Below, piece by piece: positions 26,318 to 34,833 of a stretch of DNA of 64,000 nucleotides (its first letter is position 1; every line of letters begins with the position of its first letter). The translations under genes were made by a program, and so were the position numbers. The DNA lies in the NCBI GenBank assembly GCA_002420115.1, contig DIHK01000063.1, positions 1 to 64,000 of the forward strand, written 5' to 3'. Origin of the DNA: Nitrospira sp. UBA5698 (lineage in GTDB: Bacteria; Nitrospirota; Nitrospiria; Nitrospirales; Nitrospiraceae). The notes beneath the pieces are model-generated. The model was given only the letters and a program-made list of their open reading frames with translations, was not told where the DNA came from and ran no database searches.

Positions 26318-27043
26318 TTACCGTCGACCGTCGTACCAGACAGAGAGATGCTTTTTATCTTGCAAGGTTTTCTTTGGTAGGAAGAAGATGCGGAAGATCT
26401 GAGATGCGATCTCCCGGCCCGAATAAAGCGAGACTTTACGGGATGAGGTTTCGAGGGGATGCTTCGTGAGAATGGTGAATTGCAATCCCTGCCGCCGTCC
26501 CCATTGCTTCAGCTGTTTACTGAGCCGCACTTCGTCTAACGCATAGAGTTCCTGGTCGAATCCGCCGACGTTCTGAAACGCATCACGCCGGCAGACCACG
26601 AGCGCTCCGGCCGCCCAACGACAGAGGATCGAAATACCGGTCCAGAACTGCAAGGTCAGGTTCGCCCACCAGGGTAACCCTTCCATTCGTAGCGTACTCC
26701 CACAGCCGACGTATTTCCGCGACTCGATCATTCGGTAAATATCTGCCAACAGCTCAGGACTGAGTAAGCTATCCGCATCCAGGAACAGCAGCCACTCGCC
26801 GGTGGCCTGGGCGGCGCCCGCATTACGCGCCCGCCCAATTTGATTGATCGGTTCGAAGACGACCTGAGCGCCGGCCTGTCTGGCCAGTTGAGCAGTATTG
26901 TCCGTGGAATTGTTGTCGACGACGATCACTTCCGATGTGAATCCGGATCCTGCGTTTGCGGCCAATGACGTCGTCACGGATCGCAGAGTCTGTTCGATCA
27001 GACGCGCTTCGTTGAATGCTGGGATGACGATTGATAGATACAT
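26318..27043 (-). CDS. Family 2 glycosyltransferase
   Basis: A 241-residue glycosyltransferase with a GT-A fold. The nucleotide-sugar strand is LSIVIPAFNEARLIEQTLRS, followed by VIVVDNNSTDNTAQLARQAGA and the metal-binding motif LFLDADSLLS. The segment CRRDAFQNVGGFDQELYALDEVRLSKQLKQWG carries the family acceptor/catalytic Asp-Glu region. It resembles the short single-domain GT2 enzymes that act on lipid-linked or small acceptors at the inner face of the membrane. One hydrophobic stretch (NLTLQFWTGISILCRWAAGALVV) may touch the membrane. The acceptor is unknown and no polysaccharide cluster surrounds it. Confidence 0.88.
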   Translation of the reverse strand: MYLSIVIPAFNEARLIEQTLRSVTTSLAANAGSGFTSEVIVVDNNSTDNTAQLARQAGAQVVFEPINQIGRARNAGAAQATGEWLLFLDADSLLSPELLADIYRMIESRKYVGCGSTLRMEGLPWWANLTLQFWTGISILCRWAAGALVVCRRDAFQNVGGFDQELYALDEVRLSKQLKQWGRRQGLQFTILTKHPLETSSRKVSLYSGREIASQIFRIFFLPKKTLQDKKHLSVWYDGRR

Positions 27044-27239
27044 GTGACCATCATGCCATAGGAACGATGGATCAGGAAATGGGTATTCAGCCCGGTAGAC
27101 GATTGTGTACGAGTTGTGGCGAGGGATGAGGGAACGCGCCGGCTACATCTGGATACAAATAGTCCGGATGTTTCCGTCGGTAAAGTCGTACTACCTGTCA
27201 GCCGATAGAGGACACAACTCTATTCCCTCGGAGGCCTCT

Positions 27240-27362
27240 ATGATGACGAACGCTTTGGTACTTGGACTTGTGCTTCTCTGCATACCGCTGTTGGCGGGTA
27301 GCCTGATACCGGTAGTCACTCGATCTGTTCGGTCCCCCAAAAGCTTCAGGCGACGCCGTTGA
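27240..27362 (+). CDS. Small single-helix membrane protein
   Basis: A 40-residue open frame starting at ATG 27240 with GGAGG 7 bases upstream. It consists of one hydrophobic helix (ALVLGLVLLCIPLLAGSLIPVV) and a strongly basic tail (TRSVRSPKSFRRRR). I recognise no family. The good ribosome-binding site and the clean helix-plus-basic-tail design support translation; conservation would decide it. The frame is open upstream but those residues look non-coding. The 204 bases that follow, up to lhr, hold nothing identifiable. Confidence 0.45.
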   Translation: MMTNALVLGLVLLCIPLLAGSLIPVVTRSVRSPKSFRRRR

Positions 27363-27566
27363 TTGAGCATCATGACTTTTGACCTGAGAATCCCTTTCGA
27401 GGTGGAAGCGATAGTGGTGGCAACGCCGTAATATTCGGTTGGTTATCTGATGAGACACGTAAGCGCATCTGACTTGCCCGCCATCGTCACCGTTGTCGGG
27501 GAAGTCAGTGATTCTTAGCTGATCCACGATAGAGTCACGCGGCATGGTGTGCTACGATTCCGCACC

Positions 27567-30500
27567 ATGCCGCTCTCGGGTTTTCATCCCCTCATTGCTG
27601 AATGGTTTCAGGCATCGTTCGGTGAGCCGACTGATGTGCAAGTCCAGGCCTGGCCGGCGATTCAATCAGGCGCAGATGCGCTCATTGCTGCGCCGACCGG
27701 CTCAGGTAAGACTCTTGCGGCGTTTCTCTCCTGTATCGATCAGCTCTTCAAGCAGGCTCTTGCTCGTAATCTGGATGACCAAACGCATGTGCTGTATGTC
27801 TCGCCGCTCAAGGCGCTGAGCAACGATATCCAGAAGAATCTTCAGAAACCATTGGCCGAGATCGGCATGCGTGCGCTGCAGGCTGGACTCATGATGCCGG
27901 AGCTTCGGGTGCTCGTCCGTACCGGCGATACGCCGATGACGGATCGCCAGCAGATGCTCAAACGGCCGCCGCATGTCCTTGTCACCACACCGGAGTCGTT
28001 GTTCATCCTATTGACGGCCGACAAGAGCCGAAAGCTCTTACGGACGGTACGCACCGTGATTGTCGATGAGATTCATGCACTCGCACCGAATAAGCGCGGA
28101 TCTCATGTCGCCCTGTCACTCGAACGGCTGGAAGCCCTCACGTTCACAAAACCACAACGAATTGGCCTTTCCGCCACACAGAGGCCGATTGAAGCCGTCG
28201 CGCGGTTTCTGGTGGGAAACCGATCAGCGTCGTTCCTGAAGCGTGAAGCGTCGATCATTCCCGACTCCCAGGCTGACAGCCATCAGCCGTCGGCTATCAG
28301 CTTTTCCCCTTGCACCATCATCAACGTCGGCCATAGGCGCCGGATGGATCTCGCAGTTGAAGTCCCAAAAGACGAATTGAGTGCCATCGCGACGAATGCC
28401 ATCTGGTCTGATCTCTATGACCGTGTCGCCGAGCTGGTGCGGGAACACCGGACGACGCTGGTGTTCGTCAATACGCGCCGCTTGGCTGAACGAGTGTCTC
28501 ATTACCTGGAAGAGCGACTCTTGGATCTTGGGTCCGATGCGGTGGCAGCCCATCACGGCAGCCTGTCAAGGCAGATCAGGTTATCAGCCGAGGAACGGTT
28601 GAAGTCCGGCAAGACGCGCGTGGTTGTGGCAACGGCCTCACTCGAGCTTGGCATCGACGTGGGTACGGTCGATCTGGTCTGCCAGATCGGGTCGCCGCGA
28701 GCCATTGTCACTTGCTTGCAACGCATCGGGCGTGCCGGCCATTGGATTAAAGCGATTCCCAAAGGCCGTCTGTTCGCCACGACGAGAGATGAGTTGCTCG
28801 AATGTGCCGCGCTGATCCGGGCGATCAAGAACGGTACGTTAGATCGTATCGAAGTGCCGTTAGCTCCGCTCGACATCCTGGCGCAACAACTCGTGGCCGC
28901 TGCCGCGAGCCAGACCTGGAGCGAAGAGGACTTGTTCGCGCTTGTTCGACGGGCTGACCCCTATCGTGACCTGGAGCGGACAACATTCGACCGCATCGTC
29001 CGTATGTTGGCGGAGGGGATTGCGACCAACCGAGGCAGGGGACTGGCCTATCTTTATCATGACCAAATCAATCATCGCATCAAGGGTCGTCGTGGGGCGA
29101 GGCTGGCGGCGATCACCTCCGGTGGGGCTATTCCTGACACGGCCACCTATGCGGTGGTCGCGGAGCCGGAAGGCACAGTGGTTGGTACCGTTGATGAAGA
29201 TTTCGCCGTGGAAAGTTTGGCCGGCGACATCATGTTGCTTGGCAATACGTCCTGGCGCATCAAAGGCGTGGAGTCAGGCAAGGTGCGGGTGGAAGATGCT
29301 CATGGCGCCCCGCCCAGCATTCCTTTTTGGCTCGGTGAAGCTCCCTCCCGCACAGCGGAACTCTCTGCCGAAGTCGCCGGTCTTCGTTCCGAGATTGAGC
29401 GACTCACAAGCGAAGATCCCTCAGCTGAGAGCTGTCAGCTGTCAGCTCTCAGCTGGCTTCGCCAGGAATGCGCCCTCGACGCCCGTGGCGCCCAACAGGT
29501 TATCGAATACGTTGTGTCTGGAAACGCGGTATTAGGTGTCGTGCCGACCCAGGACTGCGTCGTCGCCGAACGGTTCTTCGATGAAAGCGGCGGGATGCAG
29601 TTAGTGCTCCACACGCCGTTCGGCGGGCGGATCAACAAGGCCTGGGGGTTGGCGTTACGTAAACGATTCTGTGTCACGTTCGACTTTGAGCTCCAAGCCG
29701 CGGCCACGGACAATGGTCTTGTCATTTCGCTCGGGGAGAAGCACAGTTTCCCTCTGGAGTCCGTGTTCAGCTATCTGCATTCCAACAGCGTGCGAGAGAC
29801 GTTGATCCAAGCAGTATTGCTGGCCCCGATGTTTGCTACCCGCTGGCGGTGGAATGCCTCGCGAGCGCTGGCGTTGCTGCGATTCTCGAACGGAAAGAAA
29901 GTTCCTTCCCAGATTCAACGGATGAAGTCCGAGGATTTGCTCGCCGCTGTGTTTCCGGACGCGATTGCCTGCCAGGAGAATCTGACCGGACAACGAGCGG
30001 TTCGTCACATTCCGGACCATCCACTGGTGCAGGAAACGCTGCGGGATTGCTTGACTGACGCAATGGATCTGGAGGGGTTGATCGCTGTGCTGCGCCGGAT
30101 CGAGACGGGGACGATCCGCTGTGTGGCGGTGGATACACCGACGCCGTCCGTGTTCTCGCACGAGATCTTGAATGCGAATCCCTATGCCTTCCTCGATGAT
30201 GCGCCGCTGGAAGAACGGCGGGCGCGCGCGGTGGAAATGAGACGAACCCTGCCGCCGGACCTGCTGGGTCAAGTCGGCGCGCTCGATCCGGAGGCGATCG
30301 CTGAAGTGGCCCGCGAATCGTGGCCGGTCGTGCGCGATGCCGATGAACTTCACGACGCACTCCTGACCTTGTCCTGGCTACCTGAATCCGAGATAACTCA
30401 ATGGGCTGCCTATCTTCCGTTGCTTATGGAGTCTGGGCGAGCTGTCCTGCTCACGCTGAAGGGTGAGGCGTCAGGGGTAAAGGGATGGGTTGCGACGGAG

Positions 30501-31949
30501 AATAGGGAGCGGGTTGAGCGGGTACTTGAGGGGGAAGAAGACGCAACTCTGGATACCATTGTTCTGGGTTGGATGGAAAGCACTGGCCCGATGACGACGG
30601 TTGAATTGGCCGAGCGGCTGCATCTTTCGGTGTCGGCATTCGATGCTGCAATGGTACGTCTTGAATCCCAAGGCCAGGTCCTCCAAGGCCAGTTCCGTCC
30701 CCACGCAGCACTCCGCACTCAGCCCTCAGCACTTTCTGCCACTCCCTCGCCCGAGTGGTGCCATCGCCGTTTACTTGCTCGGATCCATCGGCTGACGATC
30801 GGAATCTTGCGCAAGGAAGTGGAGCCGGTTTCGGCGACGGATTTCATGCGGTTCCTCCTACAATGGCAACATGTCGTGCCGGGGTCGCGTCAGCACGGGG
30901 AAGCCGGTTTACAAGCGGTGATTCGACAGCTGGCAGGATTCGAGGCGGCGGCTTCCGCATGGGAGCCACAGCTCTTGCGCTCGCGCATGGCCAAGTACGA
31001 ACCTGAACTCCTAGATCGTCTTTGTCTCGGTGGTGCGGTCTGTTGGGGGCGTCTCTCTCCGCATCCGAGGCTTTCCCAATCAGGGGACATGGATCGTCGA
31101 CGGATTGTTCCAACCAGTATTGCGCCCATTAGTTTGTTCCCACGTGAAGACAGTGACTGGTTGATGAAGGGTGTGCGAGGTGGGACAACGACCATTCCCG
31201 CTGAGCCAATATCTCAATTGAGCCCGGTTGCCCAGGATCTCCACGGAGTCTTAACGCAACAAGGGGCCTGCTTTTTCAATGACCTGGTCCGAATCACCCA
31301 TTACCTGCAGACTGAGGTGGAGCAGGGACTCTGGGAACTCGTCGCCGCCGGTTTCGCAACGGCTGACGGCTTTGATAATCTCCGCTCCCTCATGGACCCT
31401 CATCGACGTCGTGCGGAAGGACGCGAACGGGCTCGTCGACCACGGCATGCAGCGGGACGCTGGTCGTTACTCAGGCAAGCTGATAGCCGGCAGCTGTCAG
31501 CTGCCAGCGCAAGCGAGCAGGTGGCTCACCAGCTCCTTCGCCGCTACGGCGTCGTCTTTCGTGATTTATTGGCTCGTGAATCGCTGGTTCAGTCCTGGCG
31601 AGATCTGCTCGTGCAATACAGACGGATGGAAATGGCAGGGGAGGTGCGTGGTGGTCGATTCGTGAGTGGATTTACCGGCGAACAGTTCGCGTTACCGGAG
31701 GCCGTGGAAGCGTTGCGTGCGATCAGGAAAACGAGCGGCGCTTCAAGTCATGAGATCAAACTATCCGCGACTGACCCACTGAACCTCGCTGGGGTGATTC
31801 TCCCAGGCCCACGGGTTCCGGCGGTGCCAACCAACTTTCTGGTCTTGAAGGACGGTGTGCTTGTCCGGGCCGTAGTCGGTCGGCAAGGTGATGGACCCCT
31901 CGCTATTGCCGAGCCGAGCGGCTCGGCAATAGTCGAGCGATCCACATGA
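27567..31949 (+). CDS. lhr: Lhr-type large ATP-dependent helicase with repeat-derived inserts
   Basis: A 1460-residue superfamily 2 helicase. RecA-like domain 1 has Walker A APTGSGKTLAAFLSC, motif II VDEIHAL and motif III LSATQRP; domain 2 has TRVVVATASLELGIDVGTVDLV and QRIGRAGH. The winged-helix and Lhr-specific core and C-terminal domains follow. Lhr proteins unwind DNA and RNA:DNA hybrids during repair. Five segments that look like the window's intergenic repeats sit in frame, giving odd Ser/Ala/Gln-rich peptides (SQADSHQPSAISFS, SAESCQLSALSW, LRTQPSALSATPS, DSRQLSAASASE, LKGEASGVKG). ATG 27567 is assigned because the preceding residues look non-coding; there is no clear ribosome-binding site. 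Confidence 0.93.
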   Translation: MPLSGFHPLIAEWFQASFGEPTDVQVQAWPAIQSGADALIAAPTGSGKTLAAFLSCIDQLFKQALARNLDDQTHVLYVSPLKALSNDIQKNLQKPLAEIGMRALQAGLMMPELRVLVRTGDTPMTDRQQMLKRPPHVLVTTPESLFILLTADKSRKLLRTVRTVIVDEIHALAPNKRGSHVALSLERLEALTFTKPQRIGLSATQRPIEAVARFLVGNRSASFLKREASIIPDSQADSHQPSAISFSPCTIINVGHRRRMDLAVEVPKDELSAIATNAIWSDLYDRVAELVREHRTTLVFVNTRRLAERVSHYLEERLLDLGSDAVAAHHGSLSRQIRLSAEERLKSGKTRVVVATASLELGIDVGTVDLVCQIGSPRAIVTCLQRIGRAGHWIKAIPKGRLFATTRDELLECAALIRAIKNGTLDRIEVPLAPLDILAQQLVAAAASQTWSEEDLFALVRRADPYRDLERTTFDRIVRMLAEGIATNRGRGLAYLYHDQINHRIKGRRGARLAAITSGGAIPDTATYAVVAEPEGTVVGTVDEDFAVESLAGDIMLLGNTSWRIKGVESGKVRVEDAHGAPPSIPFWLGEAPSRTAELSAEVAGLRSEIERLTSEDPSAESCQLSALSWLRQECALDARGAQQVIEYVVSGNAVLGVVPTQDCVVAERFFDESGGMQLVLHTPFGGRINKAWGLALRKRFCVTFDFELQAAATDNGLVISLGEKHSFPLESVFSYLHSNSVRETLIQAVLLAPMFATRWRWNASRALALLRFSNGKKVPSQIQRMKSEDLLAAVFPDAIACQENLTGQRAVRHIPDHPLVQETLRDCLTDAMDLEGLIAVLRRIETGTIRCVAVDTPTPSVFSHEILNANPYAFLDDAPLEERRARAVEMRRTLPPDLLGQVGALDPEAIAEVARESWPVVRDADELHDALLTLSWLPESEITQWAAYLPLLMESGRAVLLTLKGEASGVKGWVATENRERVERVLEGEEDATLDTIVLGWMESTGPMTTVELAERLHLSVSAFDAAMVRLESQGQVLQGQFRPHAALRTQPSALSATPSPEWCHRRLLARIHRLTIGILRKEVEPVSATDFMRFLLQWQHVVPGSRQHGEAGLQAVIRQLAGFEAAASAWEPQLLRSRMAKYEPELLDRLCLGGAVCWGRLSPHPRLSQSGDMDRRRIVPTSIAPISLFPREDSDWLMKGVRGGTTTIPAEPISQLSPVAQDLHGVLTQQGACFFNDLVRITHYLQTEVEQGLWELVAAGFATADGFDNLRSLMDPHRRRAEGRERARRPRHAAGRWSLLRQADSRQLSAASASEQVAHQLLRRYGVVFRDLLARESLVQSWRDLLVQYRRMEMAGEVRGGRFVSGFTGEQFALPEAVEALRAIRKTSGASSHEIKLSATDPLNLAGVILPGPRVPAVPTNFLVLKDGVLVRAVVGRQGDGPLAIAEPSGSAIVERST
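28236..28310. repeat. Repeat-like insert 1 inside lhr
   Basis: CTGAAGCGTGAAGCGTCG followed by CAGCCATCAGCCGTCGGCT-type units. It falls between the end of helicase domain 1 (RFLVGN) and the next conserved strand (IINVGHRRRMDLAVEVP), where other Lhr proteins have a short connector. Confidence 0.6.
29418..29456. repeat. Repeat-like insert 2 inside lhr
   Basis: Alternating CAGCTGAGAGCTGTCAGC and CAGCTCTCAGCTGG units, self-complementary over most of their length, encode SAESCQLSALSW between two ordinary helical segments. Confidence 0.65.
30456..30486. repeat. Repeat-like insert 3 inside lhr
   Basis: CTGAAGGGTGAGGCGTCAG and GGGTAAAGGG match the purine-rich GTGAAGGGTGAGGCG form of the intergenic repeat and encode LKGEASGVKG. 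This is the least certain of the five inserts. Confidence 0.45.
30700..30750. repeat. Repeat-like insert 4 inside lhr
   Basis: Units CAGCACTCCGCACTCAGC and CCTCAGCACTTTCTGCC resemble the ACTCAGTACTGAGCACT repeats at 47843-47906. They encode LRTQPSALSATPSPE. Confidence 0.6.
31475..31512. repeat. Repeat-like insert 5 inside lhr
   Basis: GCTGATAGCCGGCAGCTGTCAGCTGCCAGC contains the same palindromic CAGCTGTCAGCTG core as insert 2 (the individual unit is about 13 bases). It encodes DSRQLSAASASE. Confidence 0.65.
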
Positions 31950-31958
31950 TATCCTCGT

Positions 31959-32357
31959 TCACTGCATGAATGGTTTGGACGTCTCGCGTAAGAAGCTGAG
32001 CAATCCTGCAGGCGTTTGGTCGGCCACCTGGGAATAATTCGATTGAGCGGCTGAAGAAAATGCGGTTTGGCGGTCAGCCGGAATACCCAATAGACGACCC
32101 ATGGATCCCAAGTACTCGCCTCGTCCTGCTGCCAAATCCTGGATCAGATTCGCCTGATTAAAGGTCACAAATGCGGTAGCTTTGAAGTCCGGCTTGATCT
32201 GACCATCTTCATTCCACCAGGCTGCTCCGGATGTCGTCCCGGTGACGTTCGACGTCGTATCAGTGATCTGATTAATCGTGCCCTTTACGGTGCACCCCGT
32301 TCCTGTCAGTGCCAGGCATGCCGATGCGATCATCACACTGTGCAAAATGTTTCGCAT
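31959..32357 (-). CDS. Predicted lipoprotein (DUF3015-like)
   Basis: A 132-residue exported protein. The signal MRNILHSVMIASACLALTGTGC ends in a lipobox-like TGTGC. The mature part (FKATAFVTFNQANLIQDLAAGRGEYLGSMGRLLGIPADRQTAFSSAAQSNY) has the GRGEYL segment and layout of DUF3015-type proteins. No function is known for that family. AAGGAGG lies at ideal spacing before the ATG. It is divergent from the next gene across 133 bases, which should hold both promoters. Confidence 0.7.
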   Translation of the reverse strand: MRNILHSVMIASACLALTGTGCTVKGTINQITDTTSNVTGTTSGAAWWNEDGQIKPDFKATAFVTFNQANLIQDLAAGRGEYLGSMGRLLGIPADRQTAFSSAAQSNYSQVADQTPAGLLSFLRETSKPFMQ

Positions 32358-32490
32358 AAAGATCCTCCTTGCCTTGATAAGGTAGCCTGGGTTTTGACTA
32401 TAGCATAGAGTGTCTTAAGTTCAGTTGTTTCTCTGCCGATAGAGAAGCAAAGAACGTATCAGTAGGACTCAACCACTCAGAGGGTGTCTG

Positions 32491-33405
32491 ATGCCGGTAG
32501 AAGCCTTGACTCCTCTTGATCCCCGCCAATTCGTCAATCTACACCAGTTTGGCGCTGTCGGGGGGCAGCGGTTGGATACGCAAGTCAGCGGTTTTGCCGT
32601 ATCCAATGATTTTTCCGGACGTCTCAACGTGACCACGGCAGAGGGAGATAGGGTCACCCTTACGGCAGACCTGGAAACCGAGTTTCGCACCGGTACGTAT
32701 CGCGCTCGGTTAGAGGCTGATTATGCGTCTGTGAGTGTGGGAGCCAGAACGACAGAAGTTGCGATTCAACAAGACTTCGGGATTGCGGTGAATGGGCATC
32801 TCAATGATCAGGAGTTGCACGATCTTGAAAAGCTGTTCCAGAATATCTCTCAGCTCTTTCGGGGATTTGTCGAGGGACAGGGAGAGAAGACTCAAGTGCA
32901 TGCGGCGAAGCTTGCGGAACGACTGAGTGGGTTAGACACAGTCTCCAGTCTGGACCTCAGTCTGGAGGTCATTCGATCGGTGGCGGTGGTCACAGGATCA
33001 ACTCATGCCTCGGGTGGGGCGCCTGAGACGGCGGCGGCGATCCCGCAGTCGTCTACCGGTACCACGGCGCCCACCCCCTCAGGGGATACATCAGACGGAG
33101 TTGTTCTCAAAGAGTCGGTCCAGAACGGGCAGCTTGCCTCGCTTATTCAGCAGGTGTTCAATGCCCTAAAGGAAGCGGAAGCTGAATTGCCGAAATTCCA
33201 GACGTATCTGGCTGGGTTTTTTGAGAAGCTGCATCATGACCTGCTGAAGGAGATACCACCGGGCCATGAGCATCAGGCTGAGGGGCCGGATCTGTCTGTA
33301 GAACAAGGACCGGAGTACGCCCAATCGCCCAGCGCGAACAGCAATGTGGTCACAGCGTATAGCTCGGTGCATCTCACTGCATTCTCATTCTCACTCCAAA
33401 GTTAA
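32491..33405 (+). CDS. Protein of unknown function
   Basis: A 304-residue protein without signal peptide or membrane helix. The first 95 residues look beta-rich (FSGRLNVTTAEGDRVTLTADLETEF, YRARLEADYASVSVGARTTEV). A helical segment follows (LHDLEKLFQNISQLFRGFVEGQGEKT), then a low-complexity Ala/Thr/Pro linker (about residues 170-205) and a second helical segment (LASLIQQVFNALKEAEAELPKFQTYLAGFFEKLHHDLL). I do not recognise it. AGAGGG precedes the ATG. A bidirectional terminator hairpin follows at 33441. Confidence 0.65.
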   Translation: MPVEALTPLDPRQFVNLHQFGAVGGQRLDTQVSGFAVSNDFSGRLNVTTAEGDRVTLTADLETEFRTGTYRARLEADYASVSVGARTTEVAIQQDFGIAVNGHLNDQELHDLEKLFQNISQLFRGFVEGQGEKTQVHAAKLAERLSGLDTVSSLDLSLEVIRSVAVVTGSTHASGGAPETAAAIPQSSTGTTAPTPSGDTSDGVVLKESVQNGQLASLIQQVFNALKEAEAELPKFQTYLAGFFEKLHHDLLKEIPPGHEHQAEGPDLSVEQGPEYAQSPSANSNVVTAYSSVHLTAFSFSLQS

Positions 33406-33440
33406 CGTCGTTCCACAGAGAAGTTGATACCAATACTCAA

Positions 33441-33467
33441 GGCCGAGGCTTCGTTGAAGCCTCGGCC
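33441..33467. terminator. Bidirectional terminator hairpin between convergent genes
   Basis: A perfect 12-bp GC-rich stem (GGCCGAGGCTTC and its complement) with the loop GTT sits in the 75-base gap between two convergent genes. No long T-run follows on either strand, so strength is uncertain. Confidence 0.65.
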
Positions 33468-33480
33468 TGCTGTCTCCGGT

Positions 33481-34833
33481 TTAGTTCGCCCAGAGTTGCT
33501 GATACCACTTCCTTACTGTGCCTTCCGGCGATGACGCCAGATTCATGGCATGGCGAATTGCGCCGATATTCCATCCGGTCAAATTCGCCAGGGTCTGTGC
33601 CTCGTGTTCATACCGTTCCCGCAACTGCTGGCGGTAGGCCGTCGCGGCTGGACATTCATCCGTTCCGGTCCATGTGTGGCGAAGGATGTAACGGGCCTGG
33701 AAATTATTCCGATCGGACGTTTCCTGGAACATCACGTCTTCTGGAAAGTGGGCCGCGTCGTAGCGAACGTGGAGACGGGTGAGGAACACGTTCTGTACCT
33801 GCGGCATGGTGCCTCCACGCTGCTTGACGTTCGGGCGCTCTTGCCAAAAGACGCCCAAGTTCTTCAGCTCGTCAGCTGAGAGTGGGTTTGCAGCACAAGG
33901 ATCGCACCAGGTCATATCCCAGGCATATTCGAGAAACACCCCTCGTTCGTGTTCGCGCTTCACTTGCTGTGTGAAGAGGTCACGATAAAAGTCGCCGAAC
34001 TTATCCTTGACGTACAGCGGAACCTCCTGAGCCTCCGGTAATCGGACCGTCCGGTAGTTCGTCGTTTCGACGCGCCCTTGCTTTGTCAGTGTATAGATGA
34101 AGAGTTCCTGTGCACCGTCGGCGTTAATTGTTCCCAGCCTGATCGGCAGCATGAATTTGGGGGATTCGAAGGCGATCTGGATCGGCCTCAGGTGAGTAAA
34201 GCCGAGCTTGGATTGCTCGGTCAGGTTTACCTTTGCCACGAAGAACTTCATGTCCTGTTTAAGGTAACTGTGCAGCACGGTGGAAGCCCCATGTGGAATC
34301 TTGTATCCGTTCTCAGCTAACCAGGTTTCAAGCCCGTGACTTTCCTTGGCTGACAGAATCAGAATGTCGTATTCGCCGATGGTATACTGCGCCTCGACAG
34401 TCACGCCGAGTGCCGTATCGCGTTCTCTGGCTGAGGCGCTTGCCGGTGCCATGTTCTTTGCCATATCGAGACTACGGCGTTCCATCAGCTCGTACCGGAC
34501 ACAAGGGTTCTCGTCGAAATACTCCACCAGCCGTGGCGCCGAGTAGTCGGCCAGATGTTTCAGAACGGCGGCATCGCCAATGTGGATCTGGTCCTGATCC
34601 AACACCGTTGGCACTGGCACGACCATGGCAAATTCCTTCACCTCGCCCTTGAAGTCATTGGCCATCGTGATCACGGTTTTGTTGTCATGGCGGGCGATGA
34701 CCACTTCGGATGCTTTATTGAAGAGCTTCGTATCGGCTTTGCCGACATAGAAGCCGCAGAATGCTGAGGCGTTGGTACCCCAGAGAAATAGACTCATAAC
34801 AACGGAGAACAAGGAAAGAATAATGTGGTTCAT
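33481..34833 (-). CDS. Exported DUF2330 protein
   Basis: A 450-residue protein with a signal peptide (MNHIILSLFSVVMSLFLWGTNASA) and the DUF2330 domain: FCGFYVGKADTKLFNKASEV, VITMANDFKGEVKEFAMVVPVP, LVEYFDENPC and the C-terminal LTRLHVRYDAAHFPEDVMFQ. The family is periplasmic or surface-exposed with unknown biochemistry and contains conserved Cys. Its ATG overlaps the stop of the RnfD-like gene (ATGA) and has its own AAAGGAG, so the two are translated together; a shared job at the inner membrane is likely. Confidence 0.88.
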   Translation of the reverse strand: MNHIILSLFSVVMSLFLWGTNASAFCGFYVGKADTKLFNKASEVVIARHDNKTVITMANDFKGEVKEFAMVVPVPTVLDQDQIHIGDAAVLKHLADYSAPRLVEYFDENPCVRYELMERRSLDMAKNMAPASASARERDTALGVTVEAQYTIGEYDILILSAKESHGLETWLAENGYKIPHGASTVLHSYLKQDMKFFVAKVNLTEQSKLGFTHLRPIQIAFESPKFMLPIRLGTINADGAQELFIYTLTKQGRVETTNYRTVRLPEAQEVPLYVKDKFGDFYRDLFTQQVKREHERGVFLEYAWDMTWCDPCAANPLSADELKNLGVFWQERPNVKQRGGTMPQVQNVFLTRLHVRYDAAHFPEDVMFQETSDRNNFQARYILRHTWTGTDECPAATAYRQQLRERYEHEAQTLANLTGWNIGAIRHAMNLASSPEGTVRKWYQQLWAN

